Positions 1 to 8,671 of a stretch of DNA of 64,000 nt are shown piece after piece (the first letter of the stretch is position 1; every line of letters starts with the position of its first letter). The notes under the pieces are model-generated. The model was given only the letters and a program-made list of their open reading frames with translations, did no database searches and had not been told where the DNA came from. The position numbers and the translations under genes were made by a program. Source of the stretch: Williamsia limnetica (GTDB taxonomy: Bacteria; Actinomycetota; Actinomycetes; Mycobacteriales; Mycobacteriaceae); NCBI RefSeq assembly GCF_003217475.1, contig NZ_QJSP01000011.1:1-64000 (forward strand). The letters run 5' to 3'.

Positions 1-954
1 GTGGGCGCCGGCCTGTCTAGCCTGGATCGCACAACCGGATATTTTCGAGACGGATTCCTGTCGACTGAACACGTCGACGCGATCGTCAAAGGAATCACTC
101 ACATCGATGATCGCTCTGAGGTCGGGGTATCAGCACAGGAACGAACCGATTTCGAGAGCACACTCCTGTCCCACGTCATCTCCGGCGCACCGCCGACTGA
201 GGTCGAGAAGATCGCTCGCGGACTCGGCAACCAGATCGCAGCCGACACCGGCGGTCCGCCGCCCGCAGAAGATCCTTCTCTCAACAGCTTTGACTTCAAG
301 GTGGAAGAAGGGCGACTGGTCGGTCGATTCGACGTAGACGCGCAGATCGCGGAGAAGTTGCACTCGGCGCTGGGTTATTGGAGCAAGCCACGGCCGCAGC
401 CTGATGGTTCGGCCGACCCTCGAAGTAAGACACAGATCCGCGCAGATGCGTTCCACCAGCTGCTTGATTGCGGCGGAGGTGGTGGTGACGGGTTGATCTC
501 CGCGCCGCGGACCGAGGTGAACGTGTCGGTTCCCGCGGATCATCCGAACCGGGCGTCGCTCGAGTGGATGGGTCCGATCACCGAGGCGACCGCTGCCATG
601 CTCGCCTGCGACTCGACCATCAGCTTCATAACCCTGGACGGCCAGCAAGTGCCAATCGCCATGAGTCCGCCGAAGCGGCTGTTCAGCGGATTGGTACGCA
701 AGGCCATCATCATCCGCGGCGAGTCCGTGAGCGCAGGGATGGGCCGCGCGGGATGCAGTGAGGAACGCGGGAGCGCAGCGACCACGTGACGAGCGAAGAG
801 CGCGCATTGAGGCCCAGCCCGAAGCGAACAATTGATATAGGAGATCGAGATGGGTAGCGACGGGCATCCGTGGTTGATCCCGCCGGCTGACGTCGACCCG
901 CAGCGAAGACCCCTGCCCGCGTACAACCGCCGGACGATGACACTCGCAGCCTGA
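1..954 (+). pseudogene. Decayed 13E12-family (DUF222/HNH) gene, 5' end outside window
   Basis: The reading frame is open from base 1 to a stop at 787-789 and matches the region of a 13E12/DUF222 protein leading up to the HNH nuclease, including a PKRLFSG...RKAIIIR stretch that normally precedes the zinc-binding HNH core. After IIIR (about base 717) the sequence becomes unrelated and stops. In the same frame at 850-954 a typical 13E12 C-terminal tail reappears (HPWLIPP, VDPQRRPLP) and ends in TGA. The HNH core that should lie between is missing and replaced by about 130 bp of unrelated DNA. I read this as one gene that lost its nuclease core. The start is outside the window, so earlier damage cannot be judged. 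Confidence 0.75.
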
Positions 955-1443
955 TCCCGACGCCTCGATCCTCGACCCCATAGCTCTGATTGCTTCGATT
1001 CCTGCCGCACCCGACCGACATCGGGACCGCGCACGCTACTTTGAAAACTCCATAGTGTGAAACCGCATGGTGCTGCCGCCCGGATGAGCTGGGTGGCAGC
1101 ACCGTCACCGGGAAATCCGTGGTAGACGACAACGCCGCCGTGGCGGAGTACTGTCTGGTCGCCTTGAGGTGGACCTGCCACCTGGTGCGGCGGTGGTGAG
1201 ATGACTCTGCGCCTGAGATCGGTCGGCAATTGCCCGCTGACCAGCGGCCCCACTGGGCGACATCTCTTGTCGTCCGATAGGCGGACAAGAACACCAGAGA
1301 AGGAAGACATCCGCTATACGCGGGTCTACCGTTGACCCACCGATGAGTTCAGGCAGATATCAGGGTCAATCCTGATATCGCTGCCCTCCGATCAGGGCAA
1401 TGATGAGAAACGTCCAACCGAATACAGCCCCGGGGAGCACGAC
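955..1443. other. Non-coding stretch with gene debris and repeats
   Basis: No convincing gene is present. Long frames on the minus strand here are shadows of the decayed 13E12 gene. One plus-strand frame near 1090-1200 looks protein-like but has no start and soon stops, so it may be a relic. The final 100 bp carry the inverted repeats upstream of the MmpL gene. Confidence 0.5.
1356..1379. promoter_or_regulatory. Inverted repeat, candidate operator for the MmpL gene
   Basis: GATATCAGG and CCTGATATC form a perfect 9-bp inverted repeat with a 6-nt spacer, ending 64 bp before the MmpL start. A smaller repeat, GCCCT/AGGGC (1383-1398), follows. Spacing and symmetry suit a dimeric TetR-type repressor, a common controller of MmpL genes, but no regulator gene is adjacent. 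Confidence 0.45.
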
Positions 1444-3741
1444 ATGGACCGCTACATCGCATTCATCATCAAGAGGCGCTGGTTGGTTATCGGGACGTGG
1501 GTGGTGGTCCTCATCGCGGCAATCGCCGCCGCGACCATGTGGGCGGGCCCCACCACGACGACCTTCACCAACGACCTGCGGACCGAATCGGGCAAAGCGG
1601 GCGAGCTACTGGAAAACGCCGGTCAGGGCGACGAAGCGACGGCCGGTCAGCTCGTCGTCGCGGCGATACCGGGAGTCCCCGGTGGTGTGCGCAATCCTGA
1701 GGTCACCGAGTCGGTGAACACCCTGGTCGACGAGATCAGGGACTCCTCGCCAGACGTCACCGTCGGCGACCCCTATGCGCCCGGCGCCCAGATCTCACAA
1801 GACGGTCGGATCTCGGTAACCACCCTGGACCTGGGAACCGGCACCGACTCCGAGGTTCAAGACCGCGTGGACAACATCAAGTCGATCGCGGACAAGACCG
1901 AGATACCCGGTGTGGGAGTTGAGTTCAGCGATCCCCGGTTCGACGAACAACCGCCGAGCGGCGCCGCCGAGGGCGTCGGCGTACTGCTGGCGCTCATCAT
2001 CCTGCTCGTCGCTTTCGGATCGGTCGTGGCTGCAGGTCTCCCGATCCTCTCAGCGCTGTTCGGGGTGGGCGTCGGTGCATCCATCCTGTTCATCGTCCAG
2101 AACTTCATGAACATCCCCAACTTCGCGATCTCGGTGACGCTGATCCTCGGGATCGGCGTCGGGATCGACTACGCGCTGCTGATCGTCACCCGGTTTCGAT
2201 CGGGACTTCATGACGGCCTCGACGTCGAGCGCGCGGTCACCGTCGCGATGCAGCGGGCCGGTCGTGCAGTCCTGTTCGCCGGATGCACCGTGATCATCGC
2301 GATGTGCGGCATCCTCATCTCGGGCGGCGAACTGGGTCCGGCGCTCACTTTCGCCGCAATCATCGGCATCCTCGGGACGCTCGTTGCCTCGATGACACTG
2401 CTACCCGCCCTGCTCTCGGTCATCGGCACCGGCGTCAACCGGTTGTCACTGCACTGGCTCCGCAAGCGCCGCGGCAAAGACCCCGATCGCGCGCTCGAAG
2501 GGGTCTGGGCGCAGAAGTGGAGCGAGAAGATTCAGGCCCGTCCTTGGGTCGGGGTCATCGTCGCTGTACTCGTCCTCGTAATTCTGTCCATCCCGGCATT
2601 CCAGATGCGCCTGGGCTTTTCCGATGCAGGCAACCGGTCGACCGAAGCGACCACGCGCGTCGCGTACGACTACGTCACCGAAGGTTTCGGGATCGGTGCG
2701 AACGGCCCACTGATCGTCGTCGCCAAGTACCCCGAGGGCAGCGACCCCGCAACCACGCTGGACGCGCTCAGCGAACGGATCGCCGCCGATCCCGATGTCA
2801 TCGAGAACGGGGTCACACCCGTCGTCCCGGTCGGCGTCACCGACGGATCCGAGATTGCGGTCATGACCGTCATCCCGGCCAGCGGCCCGCAGGACGAGGC
2901 GACGACCGACCTCGTCAACCGACTGCGCTCAGAGACGATTCCTGCTGCGCTCGGACCCGACGCCGACATGTCCGTGCAGATCACGGGCATCACTGCCGGC
3001 TCCATCGACTACGCCGAGGTCACCCTGGACTTGCTCCCGTGGTCGATCGCAGCTGTGCTCGCAGCGGCGTTCTTGCTGTTGATTCTGGCCTTCCGGTCCA
3101 TCGTGGTCCCGGTGAAGGCCGTGATCGTCAACGTCCTCTCCCTGGGTGCCGCTTACGGCGTCATCGTCGCGATCTTCCAGTGGGGCTGGGGCGCATCGAT
3201 ATTCGGCGTCGGGCGGGCCGGTCCGATCGACAGCTGGGTACCGATGATGCTCTTTGTGACGGCGATCGGGCTGGCCATGGACTACGAGGTGTTCCTGGTG
3301 TCGCGGATCAAAGAGCGGTACGAGAAGACCGGCAACGCCACCACGTCGGTCGCCGAGGGACTCGCCAGCACAGCCCGGGTGATCACGTGCGCGGCCCTAA
3401 TCATGATCTGCGTTTTCCTGTCCCTGGCATTCCTGCCCGACCGCAGCTTGAAAATCCTCGGCGTCGGGCTGGCGGTCGCAGTCCTCATCGACGCCAGCAT
3501 CGTGCGTTTGCTCTTGGTCCCGTCGACGATGGAGATCCTGGGCAAGGCCAACTGGTGGTTCCCGACCTGGCTCGAGTGGATTCCGCGGGTGGACGGAATG
3601 CACTCAGACGGCGACGACACAGACGGCGCTCCCGCCACTCCAGCAGACTCAGTGCCTGCCACATCCAGCCCTGCCACATCCAGCCCCACCACGTCCAGCC
3701 CAGCCAAGGCCAGTCCAGGAAGTGGCAAGCTGGTGACGTGA
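1444..3741 (+). CDS. MMPL family (RND) membrane transporter
   Basis: This 765-residue protein belongs to the MmpL branch of RND transporters, which export lipids and other hydrophobic molecules across the inner membrane using the proton gradient. It has an N-terminal membrane helix, a periplasmic loop, a helix bundle, a second loop and a second bundle. The family's Asp-Tyr pairs are present in both halves (GIGVGIDYALL and AIGLAMDYEVF). It is shorter than the large MmpL proteins of about 950 residues. The C-terminus is a Ser/Thr/Pro tail made of SPATS-like repeats encoded by 15-bp DNA repeats near 3655-3717. The start ATG has GGGGAG 6 nt upstream. The stop overlaps the next gene's GTG by 4 bp. 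The substrate cannot be deduced. Confidence 0.9.
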   Translation: MDRYIAFIIKRRWLVIGTWVVVLIAAIAAATMWAGPTTTTFTNDLRTESGKAGELLENAGQGDEATAGQLVVAAIPGVPGGVRNPEVTESVNTLVDEIRDSSPDVTVGDPYAPGAQISQDGRISVTTLDLGTGTDSEVQDRVDNIKSIADKTEIPGVGVEFSDPRFDEQPPSGAAEGVGVLLALIILLVAFGSVVAAGLPILSALFGVGVGASILFIVQNFMNIPNFAISVTLILGIGVGIDYALLIVTRFRSGLHDGLDVERAVTVAMQRAGRAVLFAGCTVIIAMCGILISGGELGPALTFAAIIGILGTLVASMTLLPALLSVIGTGVNRLSLHWLRKRRGKDPDRALEGVWAQKWSEKIQARPWVGVIVAVLVLVILSIPAFQMRLGFSDAGNRSTEATTRVAYDYVTEGFGIGANGPLIVVAKYPEGSDPATTLDALSERIAADPDVIENGVTPVVPVGVTDGSEIAVMTVIPASGPQDEATTDLVNRLRSETIPAALGPDADMSVQITGITAGSIDYAEVTLDLLPWSIAAVLAAAFLLLILAFRSIVVPVKAVIVNVLSLGAAYGVIVAIFQWGWGASIFGVGRAGPIDSWVPMMLFVTAIGLAMDYEVFLVSRIKERYEKTGNATTSVAEGLASTARVITCAALIMICVFLSLAFLPDRSLKILGVGLAVAVLIDASIVRLLLVPSTMEILGKANWWFPTWLEWIPRVDGMHSDGDDTDGAPATPADSVPATSSPATSSPTTSSPAKASPGSGKLVT

Positions 3742-4793
3742 AGTCCGTATCACCGCTCACCGCACCCGTCACCGCCGCAGAGTCGCTACGTCGCATCGCG
3801 CTGCTGCTCGAACGGTCCCGTGCAGGCACCTACCGGGTGGATGCCTTCCGCAAAGCACTCAAAGTCGTCGACAAACTCTCCGACGACGACTTGATAGCCC
3901 GCGTCGATGGTGGCCGGCTGACCGAGCTGAACGGGATCGGGAAGTCGACCGCGGCAGTCATCACCCAGGCCGTCCACGGCGAGCTACCCGAGTATCTGCA
4001 GTCACTGCAGGACAAGGAGATCGGCGCACTCGCCGAGGGCGGCGCGGAGCTGTACACCGCGACCATCGGCGACCTGCACACCCACTCGGACTGGAGCGAC
4101 GGCGGCTCACCCATCATCGAGATGGTCCGCACCGCCATCGACCTCGGTCAGGACTGGATGGCACTGACCGACCACTCCCCCAGACTGACCGTCGCCAACG
4201 GCCTCTCGGCCGAGCGACTTACCGAACAGCTGGGGGTCGTCGACAAACTCAACCGAGCGCTCGGCGACCAATTCCGTCTGCTGCGCGGCATCGAGGTCGA
4301 CATTCTCGACGACGGGTCGCTCGACCAGACCGACGAGATGCTCGACCAGCTCGAGATCGTCACAGCCTCAGTCCATTCCAAGCTGAAGATGGATGCGGCA
4401 CCGATGACCAGGCGCATGGTCGCAGCGGCGCGTGATCCACGCGTGAATGTGCTGGGGCATTGCACCGGCCGACTGGTCACCGGCGGTCGCGGCCAGCGCG
4501 CGCAGTCGAAGTTCGACGCCCGGGCGGTCTTCGAGGCCTGCGCCGAATCCGGTACCGCTGTCGAGATCAACTCGCGCCCCGAACGGGTCGACCCACCCGA
4601 TGAGCTCATCGAGCTCGCGCGCGACCTCGGCTGCCTCTTCGCGATCGATTCCGATGCACATGCACCGGGGCAACTCGACTTCAAAGAACTCGGTTGCGAG
4701 CGCGCCACCCGACTCGGCATCGAGGCCGATCGCATCGTGACGACCTGGCCCGTCGACCGAGTGTTGGAGTGGGCGAACAGCCGCGAAAACTAG
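3738..4793 (+). CDS. PHP-domain metallohydrolase with N-terminal helix-hairpin-helix region
   Basis: The GTG start sits inside the MmpL stop (GTGA overlap), giving 351 residues. Residues 10-95 resemble the N-terminal DNA-binding region of family X polymerases (TYRVDAFRKALKVV, then hairpin LNGIGKSTAAVI). Residues 110-345 form a PHP phosphoesterase with its metal-binding motifs in order: DLHTHSDWSDG, ALTDHS, RGIEVDIL, ASVHSKL, GHCTGR and DSDAH. It resembles bacterial PolX without the polymerase palm, an arrangement common in mycobacterial relatives. A role as a DNA-end or nucleotide phosphoesterase is an inference. The frame stays open far upstream inside mmpL, but that part is a shadow. Confidence 0.85.
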   Translation: MKSVSPLTAPVTAAESLRRIALLLERSRAGTYRVDAFRKALKVVDKLSDDDLIARVDGGRLTELNGIGKSTAAVITQAVHGELPEYLQSLQDKEIGALAEGGAELYTATIGDLHTHSDWSDGGSPIIEMVRTAIDLGQDWMALTDHSPRLTVANGLSAERLTEQLGVVDKLNRALGDQFRLLRGIEVDILDDGSLDQTDEMLDQLEIVTASVHSKLKMDAAPMTRRMVAAARDPRVNVLGHCTGRLVTGGRGQRAQSKFDARAVFEACAESGTAVEINSRPERVDPPDELIELARDLGCLFAIDSDAHAPGQLDFKELGCERATRLGIEADRIVTTWPVDRVLEWANSREN

Positions 4794-4976
4794 AAACATA
4801 CCTTCCGCAGACTCGTAGTGATCACGATTCTGCCGAGCAATTTCTGATCTTCTGTGTCATAATCTATCGGGTCGCGTATATCGCGGAGCGGCCTTGATTC
4901 GAGCACTCGGACGGCACTCGTGGACGCACAATTCTGCGCACCGTCCCGGTTAAATGATACTCAGATAGCAATGCCC

Positions 4977-5013
4977 GATCTCTAACCTCCTGCCCAGCAG
5001 GAGGTTAGAGATC
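4977..5013 (-). terminator. Perfect 17-bp hairpin after the papain-like gene
   Basis: A 17-bp perfect inverted repeat with a 3-nt loop (cca) begins 2 bp beyond the stop codon of the leftward gene. No T-tract follows on either strand, so it may act as a transcript 3'-end stabiliser or a terminator of the tail-less actinobacterial type. Confidence 0.6.
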
Positions 5014-5015
5014 AC

Positions 5016-5720
5016 CTATCGAAGTTCGACAGCGATCTCGGTACCGAGGTCATAGCCCGGAGCGAGCGGAAGCGTATCGCCGCTCCAGAACTTCCCGGGG
5101 TCAAACCAATTCGCGTGCTTCTCTGTCGCGAGCAACCCCATGTGCTCATAGGTCATCGCGACCACCTCAGCGCAATAGGCAGTTTCCAAACCCGCATTTT
5201 GCTTGTGCTGATTTCTTTTTTCGACAGTCTTGCGAACCTTTTTGTCGAGAAGTGGAATTCCTCTGGTGACGTCATTGGCGGTCGGAACGCGACCCCGGAA
5301 CCAGCGTCCGGCCAGTCGCGCAGTGGTCGGAAACGCGGTGCCGTCCATCTTCGCGATGACCTTCAGCAGCAGATCTTCCTGCTCACGCTGCGCATACGGG
5401 GTGAGTTGACGAAGCCAGCAGCGCTGACCGTACTTCTCCATCCACTGCAGAGCCGCCTCCCTCGCGTCGTTCAGCTGGACTCCGCGGTGATTGGTGCCCG
5501 TCCACATGTCCGTGAGCTTGTTGCCGAGTTCGGCGTGCCACATCAGCGGCGGCAAGTCGTCGATGGCCACGGTCATGGCGACATGGTTGACCGGACTGTT
5601 GGTGAGCGTCTGAATCGCTCGATCCGGCCCGGAACGACCACGAAACAGCCAGATGTCTCCGGTCCTTGCCTGGTCCAGCGCCTGGTCGAGGGAAATAGGC
5701 GGGGGTCTGTGGGGATGCAC
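5016..5720 (-). CDS. Papain-like (YiiX/NlpC-P60 type) hydrolase
   Basis: The 234-residue protein has the hallmarks of circularly permuted papain-fold hydrolases: TGDIWLFRG at the start of the domain, a histidine in SPVNHVAM, WHAE, and a later cysteine in TAYCAEVVAMTYEHMG. In this family the histidine precedes the cysteine in sequence, as here. Such proteins act as amidases or peptidases on cell-wall or lipid substrates, but the substrate is unknown. No signal peptide is evident. A TTG six bases further upstream is an alternative start; I prefer GTG at 5720. The gene stands alone and ends at a strong hairpin. Confidence 0.6.
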   Translation of the reverse strand: MHPHRPPPISLDQALDQARTGDIWLFRGRSGPDRAIQTLTNSPVNHVAMTVAIDDLPPLMWHAELGNKLTDMWTGTNHRGVQLNDAREAALQWMEKYGQRCWLRQLTPYAQREQEDLLLKVIAKMDGTAFPTTARLAGRWFRGRVPTANDVTRGIPLLDKKVRKTVEKRNQHKQNAGLETAYCAEVVAMTYEHMGLLATEKHANWFDPGKFWSGDTLPLAPGYDLGTEIAVELR

Positions 5721-5785
5721 AGTCAAAGACTAAACGGCTTCTCACGACTTACGCAGCGTGGTGCATCAGCGCTAGTCTCACCGGT

Positions 5786-5956
5786 GTGGGCAATGCGTGG
5801 AAGTGGATCGGACTGGCCGGGGTTGTCGGGGTCGCGGCGAGCGGCGTGCTGGTCGCGCGAGACCAACGGCAGCGAAATGCATACTCGGCCGACGACATTC
5901 GCGACCGCCTTCGCAAGCGATACGAAGAGATCGACAGTCCAGACGCTGAGGGCTGA
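5786..5956 (+). CDS. Small membrane protein, 56 aa
   Basis: A GTG-initiated frame of 56 residues encodes one membrane helix (WIGLAGVVGVAASGVLVA), then a charged tail with DDIRDRLRKRYEEI. The helix-then-amphipathic-tail layout recurs in short conserved proteins of Mycobacteriales. Codon use is typical of coding DNA here. It is divergent from the papain-like gene and its function is unknown. Confidence 0.6.
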   Translation: MGNAWKWIGLAGVVGVAASGVLVARDQRQRNAYSADDIRDRLRKRYEEIDSPDAEG

Positions 5957-6019
5957 GCCGCGGCTCGCCTGACCGCTGGTGCGTACACGGCTGACACATC
6001 CGCTCCACCTACAGCACAC

Positions 6020-6051
6020 CGCTCCACTTCCAGTGCACCAGAAGTGGAGCG
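6020..6051. terminator. Inverted repeat between convergent genes
   Basis: CGCTCCACTTC and GAAGTGGAGCG are perfect 11-bp arms around a 10-nt loop, between the end of the small membrane protein gene and the end of the SRPBCC gene. A further copy of GAAGTGGAGC lies at 6060-6069, and a related CGCTCCAC near 6000. It probably serves as a bidirectional terminator. Confidence 0.5.
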
Positions 6052-6083
6052 GATGCGTAGAAGTGGAGCACATTCGCGAGTAG

Positions 6084-6551
6084 TCAGGCGAAGCGTGCAG
6101 CCAACGCCTTCAAAGTGCCGCTGATGCCTTCACCGTTCTTCTTGTCGTAACCGAACGTCGTGATCATGGCCGGGATCTTGGCCGTCGAGTAGTCGAATGT
6201 CTCGGTCACCGTCGTGGTCGTCGGTGAGGTCTCGCGCAACTCCCAGCGCCACTTGTGGCCCAGCGGGTGCTGCCATTCGACGACCCTGTTGTCTTCGAAC
6301 GCGGTCACCGTCGAGGTGATCTTGTAGGGAACGCCGAACTGCTTCATTCCGACGCTGAACTTTGCGCCGGGACTGAGGCGGTCCGGTCCCTTCACGGGAG
6401 TGTCACGGACGGTGCCTGATCCATCGAGCTCGGGATGCCAGTGCGGATTGGCCACCAGCGCAAAGACCTCGCCGACGGGAGCGTTCACCACAACCTGGCG
6501 CGAGACCTTCTTGGGTCCGGAATCGACTGTTGTCACGGTTGCATCTGCCAT
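6084..6551 (-). CDS. SRPBCC (START-like) family protein
   Basis: The 155-residue product matches the polyketide cyclase / SRPBCC fold: VSRQVVVNAPVGEVFALVANPHWHPELDGSG at the N-terminus, a central beta-sheet and a long C-terminal helix (GISGTLKALAARF). These proteins bind hydrophobic ligands in a deep cavity; no ligand can be assigned. ATG at 6551 is preferred over a TTG nine bases upstream. It lies 24 bp downstream of the SDR gene on the same strand and is probably co-transcribed with it. Confidence 0.75.
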   Translation of the reverse strand: MADATVTTVDSGPKKVSRQVVVNAPVGEVFALVANPHWHPELDGSGTVRDTPVKGPDRLSPGAKFSVGMKQFGVPYKITSTVTAFEDNRVVEWQHPLGHKWRWELRETSPTTTTVTETFDYSTAKIPAMITTFGYDKKNGEGISGTLKALAARFA

Positions 6552-6575
6552 GGGTGCCAACGTACGCGGATTCGA

Positions 6576-7460
6576 TCACAACGGGTATGACGTGCCCGTT
6601 TCCTTCTCGGCTGCGGCCCACAGCCGAGCGGCGAGCTCGTAGTCACACGCGAGCGCCGACCGGCCGTAGAGCACGGGCACCCCACGTAATGCGCGCAGCC
6701 CGTCGACGCTGACGAATGATCCCGGCGGAATCGGCTCGGTCAGACAGTAGAGTGTGGGGGCTGCGCCGGCGTCGATGTCGTTGGCGAACGTGTTGGCCGC
6801 GGCCTGCACCACCTTGTGGACCACGCCCAGCTTCGGCTTGTTCGAAATGTTCGACGCCGCCCACCCGGGGTCGGAGAGCATGGCGGTGACCGGGGACCCG
6901 CCGACTCGCAGACGCCGATCGAGCTCGAGCCCCCACAGCATCACCGCGAGCTTGGATTGCGCGTACGCCCCCGAAAGCCGCCACTTCACCTGCCGCAGAT
7001 GGATGTCGTCGGGGTCGATCGTCGCGTGCCGGTGCGCGTTCGACCCGACCAGGACCACCCGTTCACGCACCCGCGGCAACAACAGGTTCGTCAGCGCGAA
7101 CGGACCCAGGAAGTTGGTACCGATCGCGGTCTCGAAGCCGTCGACCGTCGAGGTGCGGCGTTGCGGGACCATCCCCGCGTTGTTTATCAGGATGTCCACC
7201 TCACCGTCGAGAGTGTCGACGAACCGTCGCACCGACGACAAGTCCGCGAGATCCACCTGAGCGACCTCGGTGGTGCCGCCGATCTCGGCGGCGCGTGCTG
7301 CGCCGAGCTTGGTGTTGCGTACCGCCAGGACGACGTGCGCACCCGCAGTGGCCAGCGCTCTGGCGGTCGCGAACCCGATGCCGTTCGTGGACCCGGTGAC
7401 CACGATGCGTTTGCCTCGAACGATGCTCAAACGGCTGGGCGACCACGACGACGGTTTCAT
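6576..7460 (-). CDS. Short-chain dehydrogenase/reductase
   Basis: This 294-residue protein carries the classical SDR motifs: the cofactor loop TGSTNGIG near the N-terminus, DLADLSSV, NNAG in strand four, a catalytic Ser region (VLVGSNAH) and YAQSK as the active-site Tyr/Lys pair. The type resembles retinol-dehydrogenase-like or oxidoreductase SDRs of actinobacteria. ATG at 7460 (MKPSSW) is preferred to the longer frame start at 7499. The substrate is unknown. Confidence 0.85.
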   Translation of the reverse strand: MKPSSWSPSRLSIVRGKRIVVTGSTNGIGFATARALATAGAHVVLAVRNTKLGAARAAEIGGTTEVAQVDLADLSSVRRFVDTLDGEVDILINNAGMVPQRRTSTVDGFETAIGTNFLGPFALTNLLLPRVRERVVLVGSNAHRHATIDPDDIHLRQVKWRLSGAYAQSKLAVMLWGLELDRRLRVGGSPVTAMLSDPGWAASNISNKPKLGVVHKVVQAAANTFANDIDAGAAPTLYCLTEPIPPGSFVSVDGLRALRGVPVLYGRSALACDYELAARLWAAAEKETGTSYPL

Positions 7461-7578
7461 GGCAACGAGGCTATCGGCCGATGTGTCCGCACAAGCCACG
7501 TTCGGTGGGACTACAGATATCAGTTCCGACAGGGTCGAGAATCAGAACGTCGCCCCGCAATCGTCCCAAGGAGTCGCC

Positions 7579-7938
7579 ATGAAACCAACCGGCATCGTCG
7601 CCAATCTCTCCGTTCCCGACCTGCCCGAAGCGCGCGAGTTCTACACGGACTTCCTGGGCCTCGGCGTCGAAGCGTTCAACTTGGGCTGGGTCGCGAACTT
7701 TCAGTCGCCAGACGGCCGCGCCGCCGTCCAACTGGTGACGCGGGACGCCACCTCGCCGCCCGACTCGGTGATCTCCGTACACGTCGGCGACGGCGTGGAG
7801 GAGGCCTACGAAGACGCGCTGCGCCGCGGGTTCGAAATCGTCCACCCGCTGACCACCGAGGAATGGGGAGTACGCCGATTTCTGGTCCGAGCCCCGGACG
7901 GAAACGTCGTCAACATCGTCAGCCACAAGGACGACTGA
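7579..7938 (+). CDS. VOC superfamily (glyoxalase/bleomycin-resistance fold) protein
   Basis: The 119-residue protein starts at an ATG with AAGGAG 5 nt upstream. It shows one vicinal-oxygen-chelate domain: IVANLSVPDLPEAREFYTDF at the start, a beta-strand repeat, and FLVRAPDGNVVNIVSH at the end. Such proteins are metal-dependent isomerases or dioxygenases, or sequester antibiotics. The longer upstream frame is a shadow of the opposite SDR gene. Confidence 0.8.
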   Translation: MKPTGIVANLSVPDLPEAREFYTDFLGLGVEAFNLGWVANFQSPDGRAAVQLVTRDATSPPDSVISVHVGDGVEEAYEDALRRGFEIVHPLTTEEWGVRRFLVRAPDGNVVNIVSHKDD

Positions 7939-7995
7939 GGGCTCTCACAGACGCCACCTGAACAGATGACCGTCCGGTACGGCATTGTGAAGTGC

Positions 7996-8634
7996 ATGAA
8001 CGGCATCACCACACCCGGCGCAGACCAGGACAGCCCCGAGGACCTGCGCGCCTCGATTGTCCGACGTCTCGACGCGTTCGACCACACCACCGCGCCGCTC
8101 GACGGGGCTCGCGGCGCCGCCGTGGTGATCGCGGTGACGAGCCGCAACGGCGAATACGGCATCTGGCTCACCAAACGTCCGTCGAAGATGCGTGAGCATC
8201 CCGGCCAGTTCGCGTTGCCCGGCGGACGCATCGAACCCGGCGAGGACTACGCGACTGCCGCGCTGCGCGAACTGCACGAGGAACTCGGCGTCGAGGTGGA
8301 CCCGGCGGACGTCCTCGGCCGCCTCGACGACTACGTCACCAGGTCGGGATACGTCATCACCCCGATAGTCTGCTGGGCCGGGCCCGACCGCGAGACCAAC
8401 CCCAATCCGGGCGAGGTCGCGCAACTGTTCTTCATCCCGATGGCCGACCTGCAGGTCACACCACGTTTCATCGACATCCCGGAGTCCGAACGGCCGGTCA
8501 TCCAGATGCCGCTGGTCGGATCGCTGATACACGCGCCGACCGGCGCGGTGATGTACCAGTTCGCCGAAGTGGTCCTCGGCGGCCGCGCCACTCGCGTGAA
8601 CGAGCTCGAACAGCCGGTGTTCGCATGGCGCTGA
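7996..8634 (+). CDS. NUDIX hydrolase, CoA-pyrophosphatase-like
   Basis: The NUDIX box is intact (GGRIEPGEDYATAALRELHEELGV, spacing GX5EX7REUXEEXGU). Just before it stands KRPSKMREHPGQFALPGG, which is the extra motif of the CoA-pyrophosphatase subfamily. The predicted role is hydrolysis of CoA or oxidised CoA to 4'-phosphopantetheine and 3',5'-ADP. I chose ATG at 7996 because the ten residues read from ATG 7966 do not look conserved; neither start has a clear ribosome site. The product is 212 residues. The iron-redox enzyme gene follows after 37 bp. Confidence 0.85.
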   Translation: MNGITTPGADQDSPEDLRASIVRRLDAFDHTTAPLDGARGAAVVIAVTSRNGEYGIWLTKRPSKMREHPGQFALPGGRIEPGEDYATAALRELHEELGVEVDPADVLGRLDDYVTRSGYVITPIVCWAGPDRETNPNPGEVAQLFFIPMADLQVTPRFIDIPESERPVIQMPLVGSLIHAPTGAVMYQFAEVVLGGRATRVNELEQPVFAWR

Positions 8635-8671
8635 ACGTTTCCAGCGACCTCCGACCGGGTAGCCAAGCCGA

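Noticed and set aside
130-1310. Long minus-strand frames opposite the left-end gene (130-981, 540-1310)
   Set aside because: They are shadows of the 13E12 remnant on the plus strand, with no recognisable domain or ribosome site. The plus-strand frame has clear family motifs on both sides of the break.
2283-3737. Extended frame upstream of the PHP-domain gene
   Set aside because: It is the third frame of mmpL, with a strongly Arg/His/Pro-biased composition. The real start is the GTG in the mmpL stop.
5115-5972. 285-residue plus-strand frame across the papain-like gene
   Set aside because: It is antisense to a gene with good motifs and its composition is not protein-like.
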